From the NCBI RefSeq assembly GCF_003336665.1, contig NZ_QPIJ01000001.1, forward strand, positions 1-64,000: a stretch of 64,000 nucleotides of DNA. Reading direction: 5' to 3'. The translations under genes and the position numbers were made by a program. The first letter of the stretch is position 1; each line of letters starts with the position of its first letter. The DNA is from Vreelandella rituensis (GTDB lineage: Bacteria > Pseudomonadota > Gammaproteobacteria > Pseudomonadales > Halomonadaceae). Positions 15,630 through 23,528 of this stretch are shown in pieces. The notes beneath the pieces are model-generated. The model was not told the DNA's origin and searched no databases. It saw only the letters and a list, made by a program, of their open reading frames with translations.

Positions 15630-17195
15630 CTACGAATCAGGATAGTGCTGGTCAACCTCAACCGTGTGGTCTGTCTCGTCCTCTGCCAATTCCTCTAGTG
15701 TCTCTACGCAAAACGCGCCGTAGTAGATGTGATCATACATTGACGCTGGGCCTAACATCTTTCCCGCGTAGAGGTGGGGCATGAGGTGAATCGTATACTC
15801 TGTTGGCTCTTCTTGCTCTTGGAGCATGCCCATCTTGTCGCAAAAGAAAGCGTGGCCGACAGTGTTGATTAACGCGTAGGCGACATCATGACCTCGGTGG
15901 CTGGGGATCACGTAAAGCCACCCTGCTCTCAGCGTTATTTCGCATGCCCCTGGCACTTCGGCAATAGTGCCGTCCATCGACATAAGGCCTACCAGCTGCG
16001 TGCCATCCCAAATTTCAAAGACGTCATTTTCTCTCAAAGCAATGACCATCATATCGAGGGCTTGGATTAGCTCGGGTTCCACGTACCCCTCAGTGCGTTT
16101 GATAAGGTCCCGCACTTCCTTACTCGATGCCTCCAATAACGGCAGTTTCTGATCAGGGGTAGCCATTCCCCGCGACACGCCAAACGCATCACTGATCGCG
16201 TTAACGTCAACCTCGCCGGGATACCCATTCTCCTCGAACCACTCGATCTCCTGGGGCTTCCATAGCGGCTCAACCACCGCACCAGGCATGTCCTTGAGCA
16301 GTTGCCTGTCTTCCAGGTTGGCGATGAAGTGTTTTAGCAGATGTTCTATGTCGCCATCATCATCGTCCTCGTCCTCGTCCTCGGCGTGGCCATGCAGGAG
16401 CTCTGGTAATTCCGCGACAATCCTCTCGACAAGTCCGGGCGGTACATCAAAAAGCTCGCTCATGGCCTCGATCATCTGATCCGGGTTTGGTGCGCTCCCC
16501 GAGTCCTGCAGATCGGCCGTGAAATACAGCGGCACCTGCTCGGCGATTGTCGGGATAAGGGACAGTACGCGCTCCTTGCTGATGTTGTGCTCAAGCTCCG
16601 GATCAATGACGACCGCATACAGGTCTTTCCCAAAGACGCGGCCAATTTGGTGATGCTGGTGCGTGAGGTCTTCCGTAATGAGCTTGGCCATGGTGGACCC
16701 AATGCCAGTGCCTCGCCGGTCTGGCCTAACCTCCACTCCGCGAATCGAAAGTATGCGTCCGCGCTTAAACGCAAGGTCTGAGGCCTCGGTCAGCTTGATC
16801 AGATTCCAGGACATTTCGTGTATTTCGGAATTGTGCTGGTCGGTCATATCAAGAAAGGCGGCGGGTGAGGGCGGAGCCTTGGAAAAGCGGTAAGCAACCA
16901 TCCAGGCGCCAGCAACGACCTTGTTATCTTCATCGAACGCGAGATAGAGAAGACCTTTTAAGCTGAGCCCCGACGCTCTTTGCTGGTCCTCATCAATATG
17001 AATGTCTTCAATTTCCGCGAGGTGGTAATGGATTCCGCCTATCTCTCCTAGCTTCCTTCCGCCTGGCAACTCTCCATTAGGCAGCGTCTGCCTGGGCAGC
17101 ATCCCTTGATCCTTATCATTGAAGATGCTGAAGATTTCCCAACTTTGCGAATGCTCCTTAGAGGAACGAGGGGAGGGTCCGGTGTTGTTGCGCAT
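15630..17195 (-). CDS. Large protein with two acetyltransferase-like segments
   Basis: 521 residues. A GNAT motif-A-like segment, RGVEVRPDRRGTGIGSTMAK, occurs near residue 155 (R/Q-x-x-G-x-G/A acetyl-CoA loop). A second, weaker one, LYVIPSHRGHDVAYALI, occurs near 435. An acidic spacer with about 15 Asp/Glu in a row lies near residue 275. Both halves could be GNAT domains, the second degenerate. ATG 17195 has AGGTG at a suitable distance. No neighbour in the same direction. Substrate unknown; a protein N- or lysine-acetyltransferase is only one possibility. Confidence 0.6.
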   Translation of the reverse strand: MRNNTGPSPRSSKEHSQSWEIFSIFNDKDQGMLPRQTLPNGELPGGRKLGEIGGIHYHLAEIEDIHIDEDQQRASGLSLKGLLYLAFDEDNKVVAGAWMVAYRFSKAPPSPAAFLDMTDQHNSEIHEMSWNLIKLTEASDLAFKRGRILSIRGVEVRPDRRGTGIGSTMAKLITEDLTHQHHQIGRVFGKDLYAVVIDPELEHNISKERVLSLIPTIAEQVPLYFTADLQDSGSAPNPDQMIEAMSELFDVPPGLVERIVAELPELLHGHAEDEDEDDDDGDIEHLLKHFIANLEDRQLLKDMPGAVVEPLWKPQEIEWFEENGYPGEVDVNAISDAFGVSRGMATPDQKLPLLEASSKEVRDLIKRTEGYVEPELIQALDMMVIALRENDVFEIWDGTQLVGLMSMDGTIAEVPGACEITLRAGWLYVIPSHRGHDVAYALINTVGHAFFCDKMGMLQEQEEPTEYTIHLMPHLYAGKMLGPASMYDHIYYGAFCVETLEELAEDETDHTVEVDQHYPDS

Positions 17196-17424
17196 GTAGC
17201 ACCTGCTGAGTTTGGGAAAGGTGAGATATCCTGCAATTATACCAAAAGAAGAAAATCATTATTGCAGAAGCCCCTGCCCTGCAATGCCCCATCCCATGTT
17301 CCAGCTAGCTAGCTTGAAACGGCATTCCGCCCTGAACTGGGCGGAAAGGCCCATGGCTGGTGCCAGGGGCTTTTGATAGCCGATCAGAGACGGTCGGCTG
17401 CCAAAGCAACCAAACAAGGAAAAC

Positions 17425-17628
17425 ATGCGGGAGACAGCGGCCAAGCTCGACCGTATGGCCACCGACCTGGAAGAGAATAACGACTGGGATGCCGCCAGCG
17501 GCGCTCTGAACGCCGTGCCTAACCTGCGGCTTGACCTGCTGGCAGCGCGCCCCATTCGTGAGTTCCAGTATCAAGTGGCGGAACTGGAGAATCGGTTGTC
17601 CGCATCCAGCGACGCCGAGAGCCAATAA
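17425..17628 (+). CDS. Small coiled-coil hypothetical protein (67 aa)
   Basis: Starts at ATG 17425 after CAAGGAAAA. The sequence is helical and charged (ETAAKLDRMATDLEENNDW; QYQVAELENRLSAS). It is 12 bases ahead of the next small gene with AAGGGG in the gap, so the two are probably co-transcribed. No family recognised. Confidence 0.55.
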   Translation: MRETAAKLDRMATDLEENNDWDAASGALNAVPNLRLDLLAARPIREFQYQVAELENRLSASSDAESQ

Positions 17629-17640
17629 AGGGGAACCATT

Positions 17641-17901
17641 ATGGCGCTGCACCTGGAGCAATTCGTCGCGGAGGTGAAAACAGATATTGACGCCTTCGCC
17701 GCCGACTATAAGGCCCAGCACGCGGCGAATCCCGAGCACTACCCGCTTGAGCTAAACGATGACAATGCCGGTCTGTGGACGGAGTTCTTCATGGATTTCA
17801 TCGTTTTGCGCGGGAAACCCGGCTGCTTTAGCACCGGGAGGGATAGCGCGTCGTGCGCAGCACGACTCGGTGTTCCCTGTCCGCGCCTTCTTTTTAGTTA
17901 A
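17641..17901 (+). CDS. Small hypothetical protein, C-terminus probably altered
   Basis: The first 54 residues, MALHLEQFVAEVKTD... to WTEFFMDFIV, look like a normal helical protein. From about 17805 the codons fall inside the dense hairpin tract (see the ncRNA) and read as Cys/Pro/Gly-rich sequence, as expected of non-coding DNA. Either the gene was cut by insertion of the RNA element, or its 3' end doubles as RNA structure. AAGGGGAACC precedes the ATG. Confidence 0.5.
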   Translation: MALHLEQFVAEVKTDIDAFAADYKAQHAANPEHYPLELNDDNAGLWTEFFMDFIVLRGKPGCFSTGRDSASCAARLGVPCPRLLFS

Positions 17902-18330
17902 GGGTGCGTGTCAAGTGATGGGCGTCGCCATCACCGTGCTGGATTAGGGTGCAGGCTTTCCACCTGCTGGGCTGTTAGGCTCTGCCCGTAAAGGCCTAGT
18001 AACGCGGGGCTTGCGCCCCATCTCCCCTCGGGAATGTCTGCAACCGGCTCCTGCGTTTCCGCAGCGATCAGAACCTTCGGCGCTTTACCTTTCGCCAGCA
18101 TGATCCTGACCTTTCAGAGCAACGGACTGAGCGAAGCATCCGCTGGTGAGTCTTTGCGACCTGTTGCAAACGTAGCGGGTTGGCTACCGCTTTCCCTGGT
18201 CAACCAGGCTTGTTGTTACAAGCCTGCCCTTTAGGGCGAGGTAGTTGACGAATCGAGACAGACAGCCTGACCAATGAAGGCTGACGCCTCGCACTAACCG
18301 CCGAAAGGTCACGTGCGAGGCTCATTGCGT
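17805..18330 (-). ncRNA. Candidate large structured non-coding RNA (about 520 nt)
   Basis: No convincing frame, but more than a dozen exact or near-exact hairpins. Examples: GTCGTGC-GCA-GCACGAC (17850-17866), GTGATGG...CCATCAC (17915-17934), GGGGC/GCCCC (18006-18019), CTGCG/CGCAG (18051-18064), CCTGG/CCAGG (18195-18208), AGGCTTG/CAAGCCT (18207-18226), GCCCT/AGGGC (18226-18237) and CCTCGCAC/GTGCGAGG (18286-18320). On the minus strand two loops become GNRA tetraloops (GCAA, GAAA), and GATCA...TGATC closes a GGCG/CGCC stem, so leftward transcription is favoured. It lies downstream of a leftward zinc-ribbon gene. Family unknown; GOLLD, ROOL and HEARO are classes to compare. Confidence 0.6.
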
Positions 18331-18332
18331 GA

Positions 18333-18488
18333 TTAATCGACGCGGGTAACCTGACCGTTTTGCACGTAGACGCGCATGCTGTAGTTGCACTTACGACACT
18401 GCATACTGCCGCTGCCGTGGCTGGTACCAAGGGTACCCACAACAGGGCTGACACATTTAGGGCAAGTGACACTGTACGTAAAAGCCAT
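18333..18488 (-). CDS. Zinc-ribbon microprotein (51 aa)
   Basis: Short gene read leftward from ATG 18488 with GAGG seven bases upstream to TAA at 18333. The 51-residue product has the paired knuckles CPKC (residues 9-12) and CRKC (residues 30-33) separated by a Gly/Ser-rich turn, the classic arrangement of a four-cysteine zinc ribbon. It probably binds nucleic acid or a protein partner. It ends three bases before the structured tract, so one transcript could carry both. No other neighbour shares its direction. Confidence 0.7.
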   Translation of the reverse strand: MAFTYSVTCPKCVSPVVGTLGTSHGSGSMQCRKCNYSMRVYVQNGQVTRVD

Positions 18489-18936
18489 TTTTAACCTCGG
18501 GTAGATAGTTGCCGGAATTTGTGAATTAGTAATAGATCACTTACCAAATTCTTAATCAATATCTCACTTAAATTAATGCTGTTCAAGCTGTCAAATCCGG
18601 CAATGACGATAGAATAGCGACGAACACAACAGGCCAGGAAAAGCCACCCTCAAACCTGTGAAGTAGGAGTGATGTAGGATAATATTTTGCAGCCCGCTCA
18701 TATGAATTCCCTTTTGGAGCTATAAATAGGTACTGTGCGCATAGTACCATAAAAGAGGATATTCTTTGAAAATGGCTCAGGTGAATAAAGCCAATACAGA
18801 GCTAGACAAATTCTCGCTTGAGCAACCTAACGTTCGTGACGAATCATTGGCCGAGAAATGATCCTTACGGCTTCAGAGCCCCAGTCGTGAGCTGGATCAT
18901 CTGAGTAGTTCAGAAATTTAAAACTGGAGAAAAATT
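18489..18936 (+). other. AT-rich gap with a possible 31-codon frame
   Basis: About 450 bases. TTG 18766 (or ATG 18772) to 18861 could code a 29-31 residue acidic peptide with AGAGGA before the TTG; it may be a remnant. A dyad TACTGTGCGCATAGTA lies at 18731-18746 and may be an operator. Nothing else is seen. Confidence 0.3.
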
Positions 18937-19212
18937 ATGGAATTTTGGGAAGTGGCCGAAGAAGCACGCGCACAGCGGGATCTACTGGATAAGCAGGTTC
19001 AGGTGAAGGAGGGGCATATTGTCCTTAACGCCACTCCGGAAAATGAGATGGCAGACTACAACATTGCCCTGAGTCGCTGTGACACCCCGGCAAAGCTACT
19101 TGGCTGGATACGGCACCTGACGGAAAAAACTTGGCTCACCTTGGACATGGTGGACCGTTTCATCAGTGAGGCGTGCCGTGAGAACAATATCGATATCCAA
19201 CATGACGTGTAG
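18937..19212 (+). CDS. Small hypothetical protein (91 aa)
   Basis: Starts at ATG 18937 with GGAG eight bases upstream. The sequence is acidic and helical, with a C-terminal half of the form LLGWIRHLTEKTWLTLDMVDRF. No cysteine motif or membrane segment. First clear gene of an AT-richer block that continues to about 23.3 kb. Function unknown. Confidence 0.55.
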   Translation: MEFWEVAEEARAQRDLLDKQVQVKEGHIVLNATPENEMADYNIALSRCDTPAKLLGWIRHLTEKTWLTLDMVDRFISEACRENNIDIQHDV

Positions 19213-19388
19213 GGATTCACGTTGCTGGGCCGAGGATATTGACCTGATCAGCAAAAAGCCGTGAGGATCGGGCGGGAGCCTAAAACTCCCGAGAGAAGCC
19301 CTCTCGACGGCCGGAAATCGGATATAGGCCTTTTTTGTCTAATCATGGAACCCCCTGGCGGCGGGGGGTTCACTTGCCGCCGGAGAGA

Positions 19389-20027
19389 ATGTTGAAAAAG
19401 TCCAAAAGAAATAATGAATATAACGCAGAGCTTGACGAACTGTTAAAAAAATACAACAAGCGTTCACGGCGGGCAGAAGGTATTTTTAATGCAGCCAGCA
19501 TTTTATGGGTAGTCTGTTTAACGGCCATAGCGTCTATATCTTTCTTTGCAATGTCAGTGCCCGGCCATTATTTTGAAAAAAACGTAGGCATTGATAAGAG
19601 GGGGCAAGTTCCAAATATATATGAATGCAAAGGCATTGAGGACTCAGCAAGCCTAAGTAAGGTAGCTTGCATAATGGAGCTAACTTCGTCGCTTGAAAAC
19701 TTTCATGAGCATGCCATGGCTATGAATGTTGTTTATGACGTTCTTAAAATTTCTAGGGTAGGGGAGCCAGCCTATAAAGCTTCTTGCACTGCCTATATGA
19801 CTCTTTACAACAGGACCTTGTTATCCTTGATGAACATGGATGACATTAAAAATGTCATAGCTTCAGAGAAGGCTGCCAATACTATTAATGGAGTATTCGG
19901 TAAGCCTGAAAGTCAATTAATGAATGACTATTTATTTGATTGGTTTGTCCTGACGAAGAGGGCGCAAAATATCACGGATCGAGCGATGTTCTGCGATGGA
20001 AGTGGCAGTGGTTTAAACATTGCGTGA
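19389..20027 (+). CDS. Single-pass membrane protein, unknown (212 aa)
   Basis: A basic, Asn/Lys-rich N-terminus (KKSKRNNEYNAELDELLKKYNKR) precedes one strong membrane helix (ILWVVCLTAIASISFFAM, about residues 37-56), leaving a mainly helical C-terminal domain of about 150 residues with cysteine pairs, probably periplasmic. Start at ATG 19389 after CGGAGAG; TTG 19335 would add 18 unnatural residues. Base composition is AT-rich compared with neighbours, suggesting transfer. No family recognised. Confidence 0.55.
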   Translation: MLKKSKRNNEYNAELDELLKKYNKRSRRAEGIFNAASILWVVCLTAIASISFFAMSVPGHYFEKNVGIDKRGQVPNIYECKGIEDSASLSKVACIMELTSSLENFHEHAMAMNVVYDVLKISRVGEPAYKASCTAYMTLYNRTLLSLMNMDDIKNVIASEKAANTINGVFGKPESQLMNDYLFDWFVLTKRAQNITDRAMFCDGSGSGLNIA

Positions 20028-20204
20028 GGATGTTACTCGATCCACTCGGCCTTTAATTGATAATTAAGATCGTTGCAGAAGCGACGGTTATTGCCTTTTC
20101 GGAGAAAGCTAGAGTTTCAAAGCAGTGCATCGTATTTTATTTGCAAGCCAAAAATACTGTGGCATAATTAAAATAATTTAATAAAGCCTTCAAGGAGGAA
20201 GTAA

Positions 20205-21269
20205 ATGACGGAAAAGACAAGCGGCTACGATATTGAATTAAAAGTAGACGTAACGCTAGAAACTCTTGTTAATGAATGTCCAAAAAAAGGCATTGAGATA
20301 AGCTATGATCGTGACATGAAATGCCGCGTTTGTAGTGAGTATGAGAAATCACCGATCCGTATAAAAAACTGCAAAGCATGCCATAACACCCATGTCGAAA
20401 GTGTAAGGCATACCGCCAAATTTAAGACAACACCAGGAAATATTGACAACCAAGGAATGAGTCTTGTATACAAAGAACACGGCCATTATTGCCCCGCTAC
20501 GAATAAGTATGGTCGTCTTTTTGTCACGTATAACATAAAAAAAGAAAGCAATATATATTTTGACGGGAAAGACATAATTAAAGAGCTATGGATAACTCCT
20601 CTTCAATTAAGAGTTGGATTGAAATTTTCGATTTGGGAAAAACATTACATTTATAAGAAGCCCGGGGAGTTTTCAGACTACAGTCGTTTTTATGCCCTCG
20701 GTTATGGAGGATATGAACTAGACGACCGAGAGCGAGGCACTCTAAATTTTGTTATCAGAGTAAAAGATGAAAGCCAACATAGACCTAGCGAATTTGAGCT
20801 AGCTGTCATGAAACGGATTGACGTTCTTGAAGACCAGTTGAAAATATCACAAAAGAAAATATCACAGACGTCATGCCAAAGTGCTGACCCAAATGGAAAG
20901 TTCCCGTTCGGGAAGGAAGCTGCGGAGATGTCATCTGAACGAGCGCGAGGTGTCAAAGCGTTCATCGAAGACCTGCTCCCGTCTATCGATAGCTTGGAGA
21001 AAGCGCTTGAGAATATGCGCGCCCCTAGCGATCAAGCCCATCGAGAGGGTATCAGTCTTATTCTTGACCTCCAGCAAAAGGCGCTAGCCAAGTATGACGT
21101 TTATAAAATCCCAGCTAAAGGCCGTAAATTTGACCCCTACCAACACGAAGCGGTGGCGGTTAATTCTGAAACAACCATGCCAAAGAACCTTGTTACCGAC
21201 GTACTACAGGAAGGCTATACCCATGCCGGTCGCTTGATCCGTCCTGCCATGGTAAGGGTTAGCTCCTGA
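20205..21269 (+). CDS. DnaJ C-terminal-domain / GrpE fusion protein
   Basis: 354 residues combining two Hsp70 co-chaperone parts. Residues about 40-65 hold a zinc knuckle pair CRVC and CKAC like half of the DnaJ zinc finger. Residues 105-195 resemble the DnaJ substrate-binding C-domain (FVTYNIKKESNIYFDGKDI, later LNFVIRVKDE). No J-domain with HPD is present. After a coiled linker, residues 240-353 match GrpE: FIEDLLPSIDSLEKALE, KYDVYKIPAKGRKFDPYQHEAVAV, VLQEGYTHAGRLIRPAMV. GrpE is the nucleotide exchange factor for DnaK. AAGGAGGAAG precedes the ATG. A stand-alone exchange factor with built-in client binding is inferred. AT-rich N-terminal half. Confidence 0.8.
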   Translation: MTEKTSGYDIELKVDVTLETLVNECPKKGIEISYDRDMKCRVCSEYEKSPIRIKNCKACHNTHVESVRHTAKFKTTPGNIDNQGMSLVYKEHGHYCPATNKYGRLFVTYNIKKESNIYFDGKDIIKELWITPLQLRVGLKFSIWEKHYIYKKPGEFSDYSRFYALGYGGYELDDRERGTLNFVIRVKDESQHRPSEFELAVMKRIDVLEDQLKISQKKISQTSCQSADPNGKFPFGKEAAEMSSERARGVKAFIEDLLPSIDSLEKALENMRAPSDQAHREGISLILDLQQKALAKYDVYKIPAKGRKFDPYQHEAVAVNSETTMPKNLVTDVLQEGYTHAGRLIRPAMVRVSS

Positions 21270-21353
21270 CACCCCGATCGTAGGTAATGGGCTTTGACCC
21301 TGAAATAAGCGGGCTTACTTGCTCAAAAAACCACAGTGATGGAGAAAAACATA

Positions 21354-21428
21354 ATGCTGAAAGTCTTTGTTCGGTTGGTACCAAGCTGGAAGACGCGAGC
21401 ACTTCGCCCAGGTGAAGCCGATTGCTGA
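21354..21428 (+). pseudogene. Remnant of a guanylate-kinase-like gene
   Basis: A 24-codon frame with GGAG upstream reads VPSWKTRALRPGEAD, matching IPSWTTRALRPGEAE of the P-loop gene at 14558. At DNA level 42 bases (21380-21421 against 14641-14682) differ at only a few positions. The Walker A region before it and everything after it are missing, so internal and 3' deletion is the likely history. Confidence 0.6.
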
Positions 21429-21527
21429 GATCTGAGGCACCTTTTGTGCTGTTGCCACTTGCCCGGCCAAAAAACAGTGATACGTTAAGACGTGGATCAA
21501 TGCCATCAAACCGCAAGAGGTAATGCC

Positions 21528-22103
21528 ATGCTGAACCAACGTCACGACCAGACTATCGCGAATGCCAAGGCATCCCTGGACGCCGAGCGCCAGTTGCAAT
21601 CGCTCGCCAACGACATCGATGCCACGCTGCTGAATGTGTTTCCCGATAGCGCCACCTTCACGCGCAAGACCAATTTCGTTTACGAGATTGCGGCGCTGTT
21701 TACCGTGGTGGGCATACCGTTTCATCTGTACCGCGGCGAGGCATGGTCTGCAGAGCGGGGCAAGCTTGATCTTGAGGGCGCGGAAGGACACGAATGGCTG
21801 GAAGTGCCGACGCGGTTCGGGCGTGTCATTGTCGACCCGACCCTGCGTTGCAAGCTGATGGATGTCTGGGAGGACGGGATCGACTTCGATATCCCGACAG
21901 TCCTTACGCCCAAACAGGCGGCGGGCATCGGTCGCGCCTTTTGTGGTGAACGCCAGCCACTTGATGATTACTTCTTCTCGACAAACACCAATGAGGCCGA
22001 AAACGCCTTGGGCGACGTTAGGCTGCTTGCCGAAAACCATGCTCGTTTTTTCGGGAGCGTAGCTGCTGAGCGCCGCGAACCAGCAGTGCTAGAAACTGAT
22101 TAG
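21528..22103 (+). CDS. Transglutaminase-like fold protein lacking the usual cysteine
   Basis: 191 residues. The order of elements recalls transglutaminase-like proteins: a helix with VVGIPFHLYRGEAW, then GHEWLEVPTRFG (His) and VIVDPTLR (Asp), matching the H and D of the catalytic triad. The position where the catalytic cysteine is expected, at the start of the NFVYEIAALF helix, has none. It may therefore be a non-catalytic member or only a chance resemblance. Start ATG 21528 with AGAGG upstream. Confidence 0.45.
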   Translation: MLNQRHDQTIANAKASLDAERQLQSLANDIDATLLNVFPDSATFTRKTNFVYEIAALFTVVGIPFHLYRGEAWSAERGKLDLEGAEGHEWLEVPTRFGRVIVDPTLRCKLMDVWEDGIDFDIPTVLTPKQAAGIGRAFCGERQPLDDYFFSTNTNEAENALGDVRLLAENHARFFGSVAAERREPAVLETD

Positions 22104-22186
22104 GGAAGAAAATGGCCTGGCCGGGGCCATTCATTAGCCCGCTGAGGCCCGGCTAAAAAAGCCAACAACAACCAAGGTAGTGACAG

Positions 22187-22585
22187 ATGAATAATGAGTC
22201 TCTTCGCAGTTTACTCCTAAATCGTGAAATTCCTATTTATAGCGAAAATCATGCCGAAAATGTTGTATACAAGCGACTTTACAAAGCCTCTATTGAGGTT
22301 GCTGACAAACTACTCACTGCTGGTGTAGGAGCAATAGCGCCTATTTATACTGTATGTGCCACGTTATTTCTTGCGGAATACAAAGGCAAGCTGGAAGTGT
22401 GCGAATACCCTGATTGTCCAATTAATGGGCAGGTTGGAGCTGAAAATTGCTTCCCTTTGTCTATACTCCAACAAAATGATTTAAACGATTTGCACGATTT
22501 TTGGAGCGCTATAGAAAGTTGGTTAGAAGAGCCCGAAATAGAAATTGTTAACCCAGATTTTCTGCCGGCAACCGCGACGAATTAA
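22187..22585 (+). CDS. Hypothetical protein (132 aa)
   Basis: AT-rich gene with a helical N-terminal half and a hydrophobic stretch (LLTAGVGAIAPIYTVCATLFLAEY) that may be a buried helix. Cysteines occur in VCEYPDCP. Family unknown. An ATGGCC...GGCCAT hairpin lies in the upstream gap (22110-22130). It sits between the transglutaminase-like and Sel1 genes in the same direction. Confidence 0.5.
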   Translation: MNNESLRSLLLNREIPIYSENHAENVVYKRLYKASIEVADKLLTAGVGAIAPIYTVCATLFLAEYKGKLEVCEYPDCPINGQVGAENCFPLSILQQNDLNDLHDFWSAIESWLEEPEIEIVNPDFLPATATN

Positions 22586-22723
22586 AGGTAATGGAAGAAG
22601 CTATAAAAAACTAGGCAAAGGGAGGCATGCTTGGCACACTGAGTAACCTCTATTGTAGAGAAACAAGGCCGTACCGCATTTAGACTTAATAGTTAAGCGT
22701 AAAACAAATAAAAGGTGATTGTG

Positions 22724-23329
22724 ATGTTTGTTTCGATTCGAGTAATGCTGTCAATAGTAATGATGATATTTTCAACGTTAACATACAGTGATACCTTGCT
22801 TGATGCAGAGCGGGCTTTTGAAAGCAAGGATTATGAAAAAGCATATAGAATGTACAGTACACTTGGTGAGCAGGGAAACCCGCTAGCTCAGGCCTATCTT
22901 GGTTATATGTATGAGAATGGACTCGGCGTTAGGGAATACTTAAAAGATGCTTACTTCTGGTACGAGAAGTCCGCCGAACAAGGAAATGGTTATGCGCAAT
23001 TTAAGCTTTCCCAAGCATACCGTCCTGGCTCGTTATATAGAATAGCGGATGAAGAAAAAGCGTTGAATCTTCTATTTTCTGCCGCTGAGGATGGCCATGC
23101 TCGGGCGCTTAACAATCTGAGTGTTGTGTATGCTGACGCGACTCTTGGGGTTTCCGAAAATCTGGTTCTGGCATATATGTATGCCAAACTAGCAGCAGAC
23201 AGGGGGGATCTTGTAGCTAAAAATAAGCTAGCCAGTAACAACCTGCCTCGACAAATGTCTGCTTCTGAAATTAGCGCTGCAATAGAATTAGCAAACAGTT
23301 GGAATGTTGGCCATAGATTGCCGCGGTGA
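22724..23329 (+). CDS. Secreted Sel1-repeat (TPR-like) protein
   Basis: 201 residues. A signal peptide (about residues 1-22, ending FSTLTYS-D) is followed by at least three Sel1/TPR-like repeats with the A-x-x-x-LG-x-MYxxGxGVxxD pattern: AQAYLGYMYENGLGV, AQFKLSQAYRPGSL and ALNNLSVVYADATLGV. Sel1 repeats form an alpha-solenoid for protein-protein binding; a periplasmic adaptor role is inferred. ATG 22724 is preferred over GTG 22715 because AAAGGTG sits six bases before it. Confidence 0.8.
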   Translation: MFVSIRVMLSIVMMIFSTLTYSDTLLDAERAFESKDYEKAYRMYSTLGEQGNPLAQAYLGYMYENGLGVREYLKDAYFWYEKSAEQGNGYAQFKLSQAYRPGSLYRIADEEKALNLLFSAAEDGHARALNNLSVVYADATLGVSENLVLAYMYAKLAADRGDLVAKNKLASNNLPRQMSASEISAAIELANSWNVGHRLPR

Positions 23330-23431
23330 TAGTGAGATAATAGCAGTCAGTTTCTTCGGCAACTTCTAGTCGATTGTCGGGTGCCTGCACAGGACTCTCT
23401 GTGGGTACCCTTTGGATTTTTTCCGCAGATT

Positions 23432-23463
23432 GTATATATGGGTTGCAGTATTCCGTATATAGG
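23432..23463 (+). promoter_or_regulatory. Shared TATATGGGTTGC promoter element (copy e)
   Basis: GTATATATGGGTTGC followed after seven bases by CGTATATAGG, a direct arrangement of two half sites. The leader of the next gene contains GGCAACCGC near 23486 before the AGGAG ribosome site. Confidence 0.6.
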
Positions 23464-23528
23464 CGTATTATTCAGTTGTGACGCGGCAACCGCTGCGACA
23501 GTCAGTATCACCAACAGGAGATATCATC

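Noticed and set aside
17808..17898. Stem GCGCGG/CCGCGC followed by a T-run, as a simple rightward terminator
   Set aside because: The stem encloses a 67-base multi-hairpin domain and the region continues with many more stems, so a plain terminator does not explain it; it remains possible that it ends the 17641 transcript.
18200..18472. 90-codon leftward frame over the hairpin tract
   Set aside because: It is out of frame with the clear zinc-ribbon gene at 18333-18488 and codes low-complexity Ser/Ala/Val sequence.
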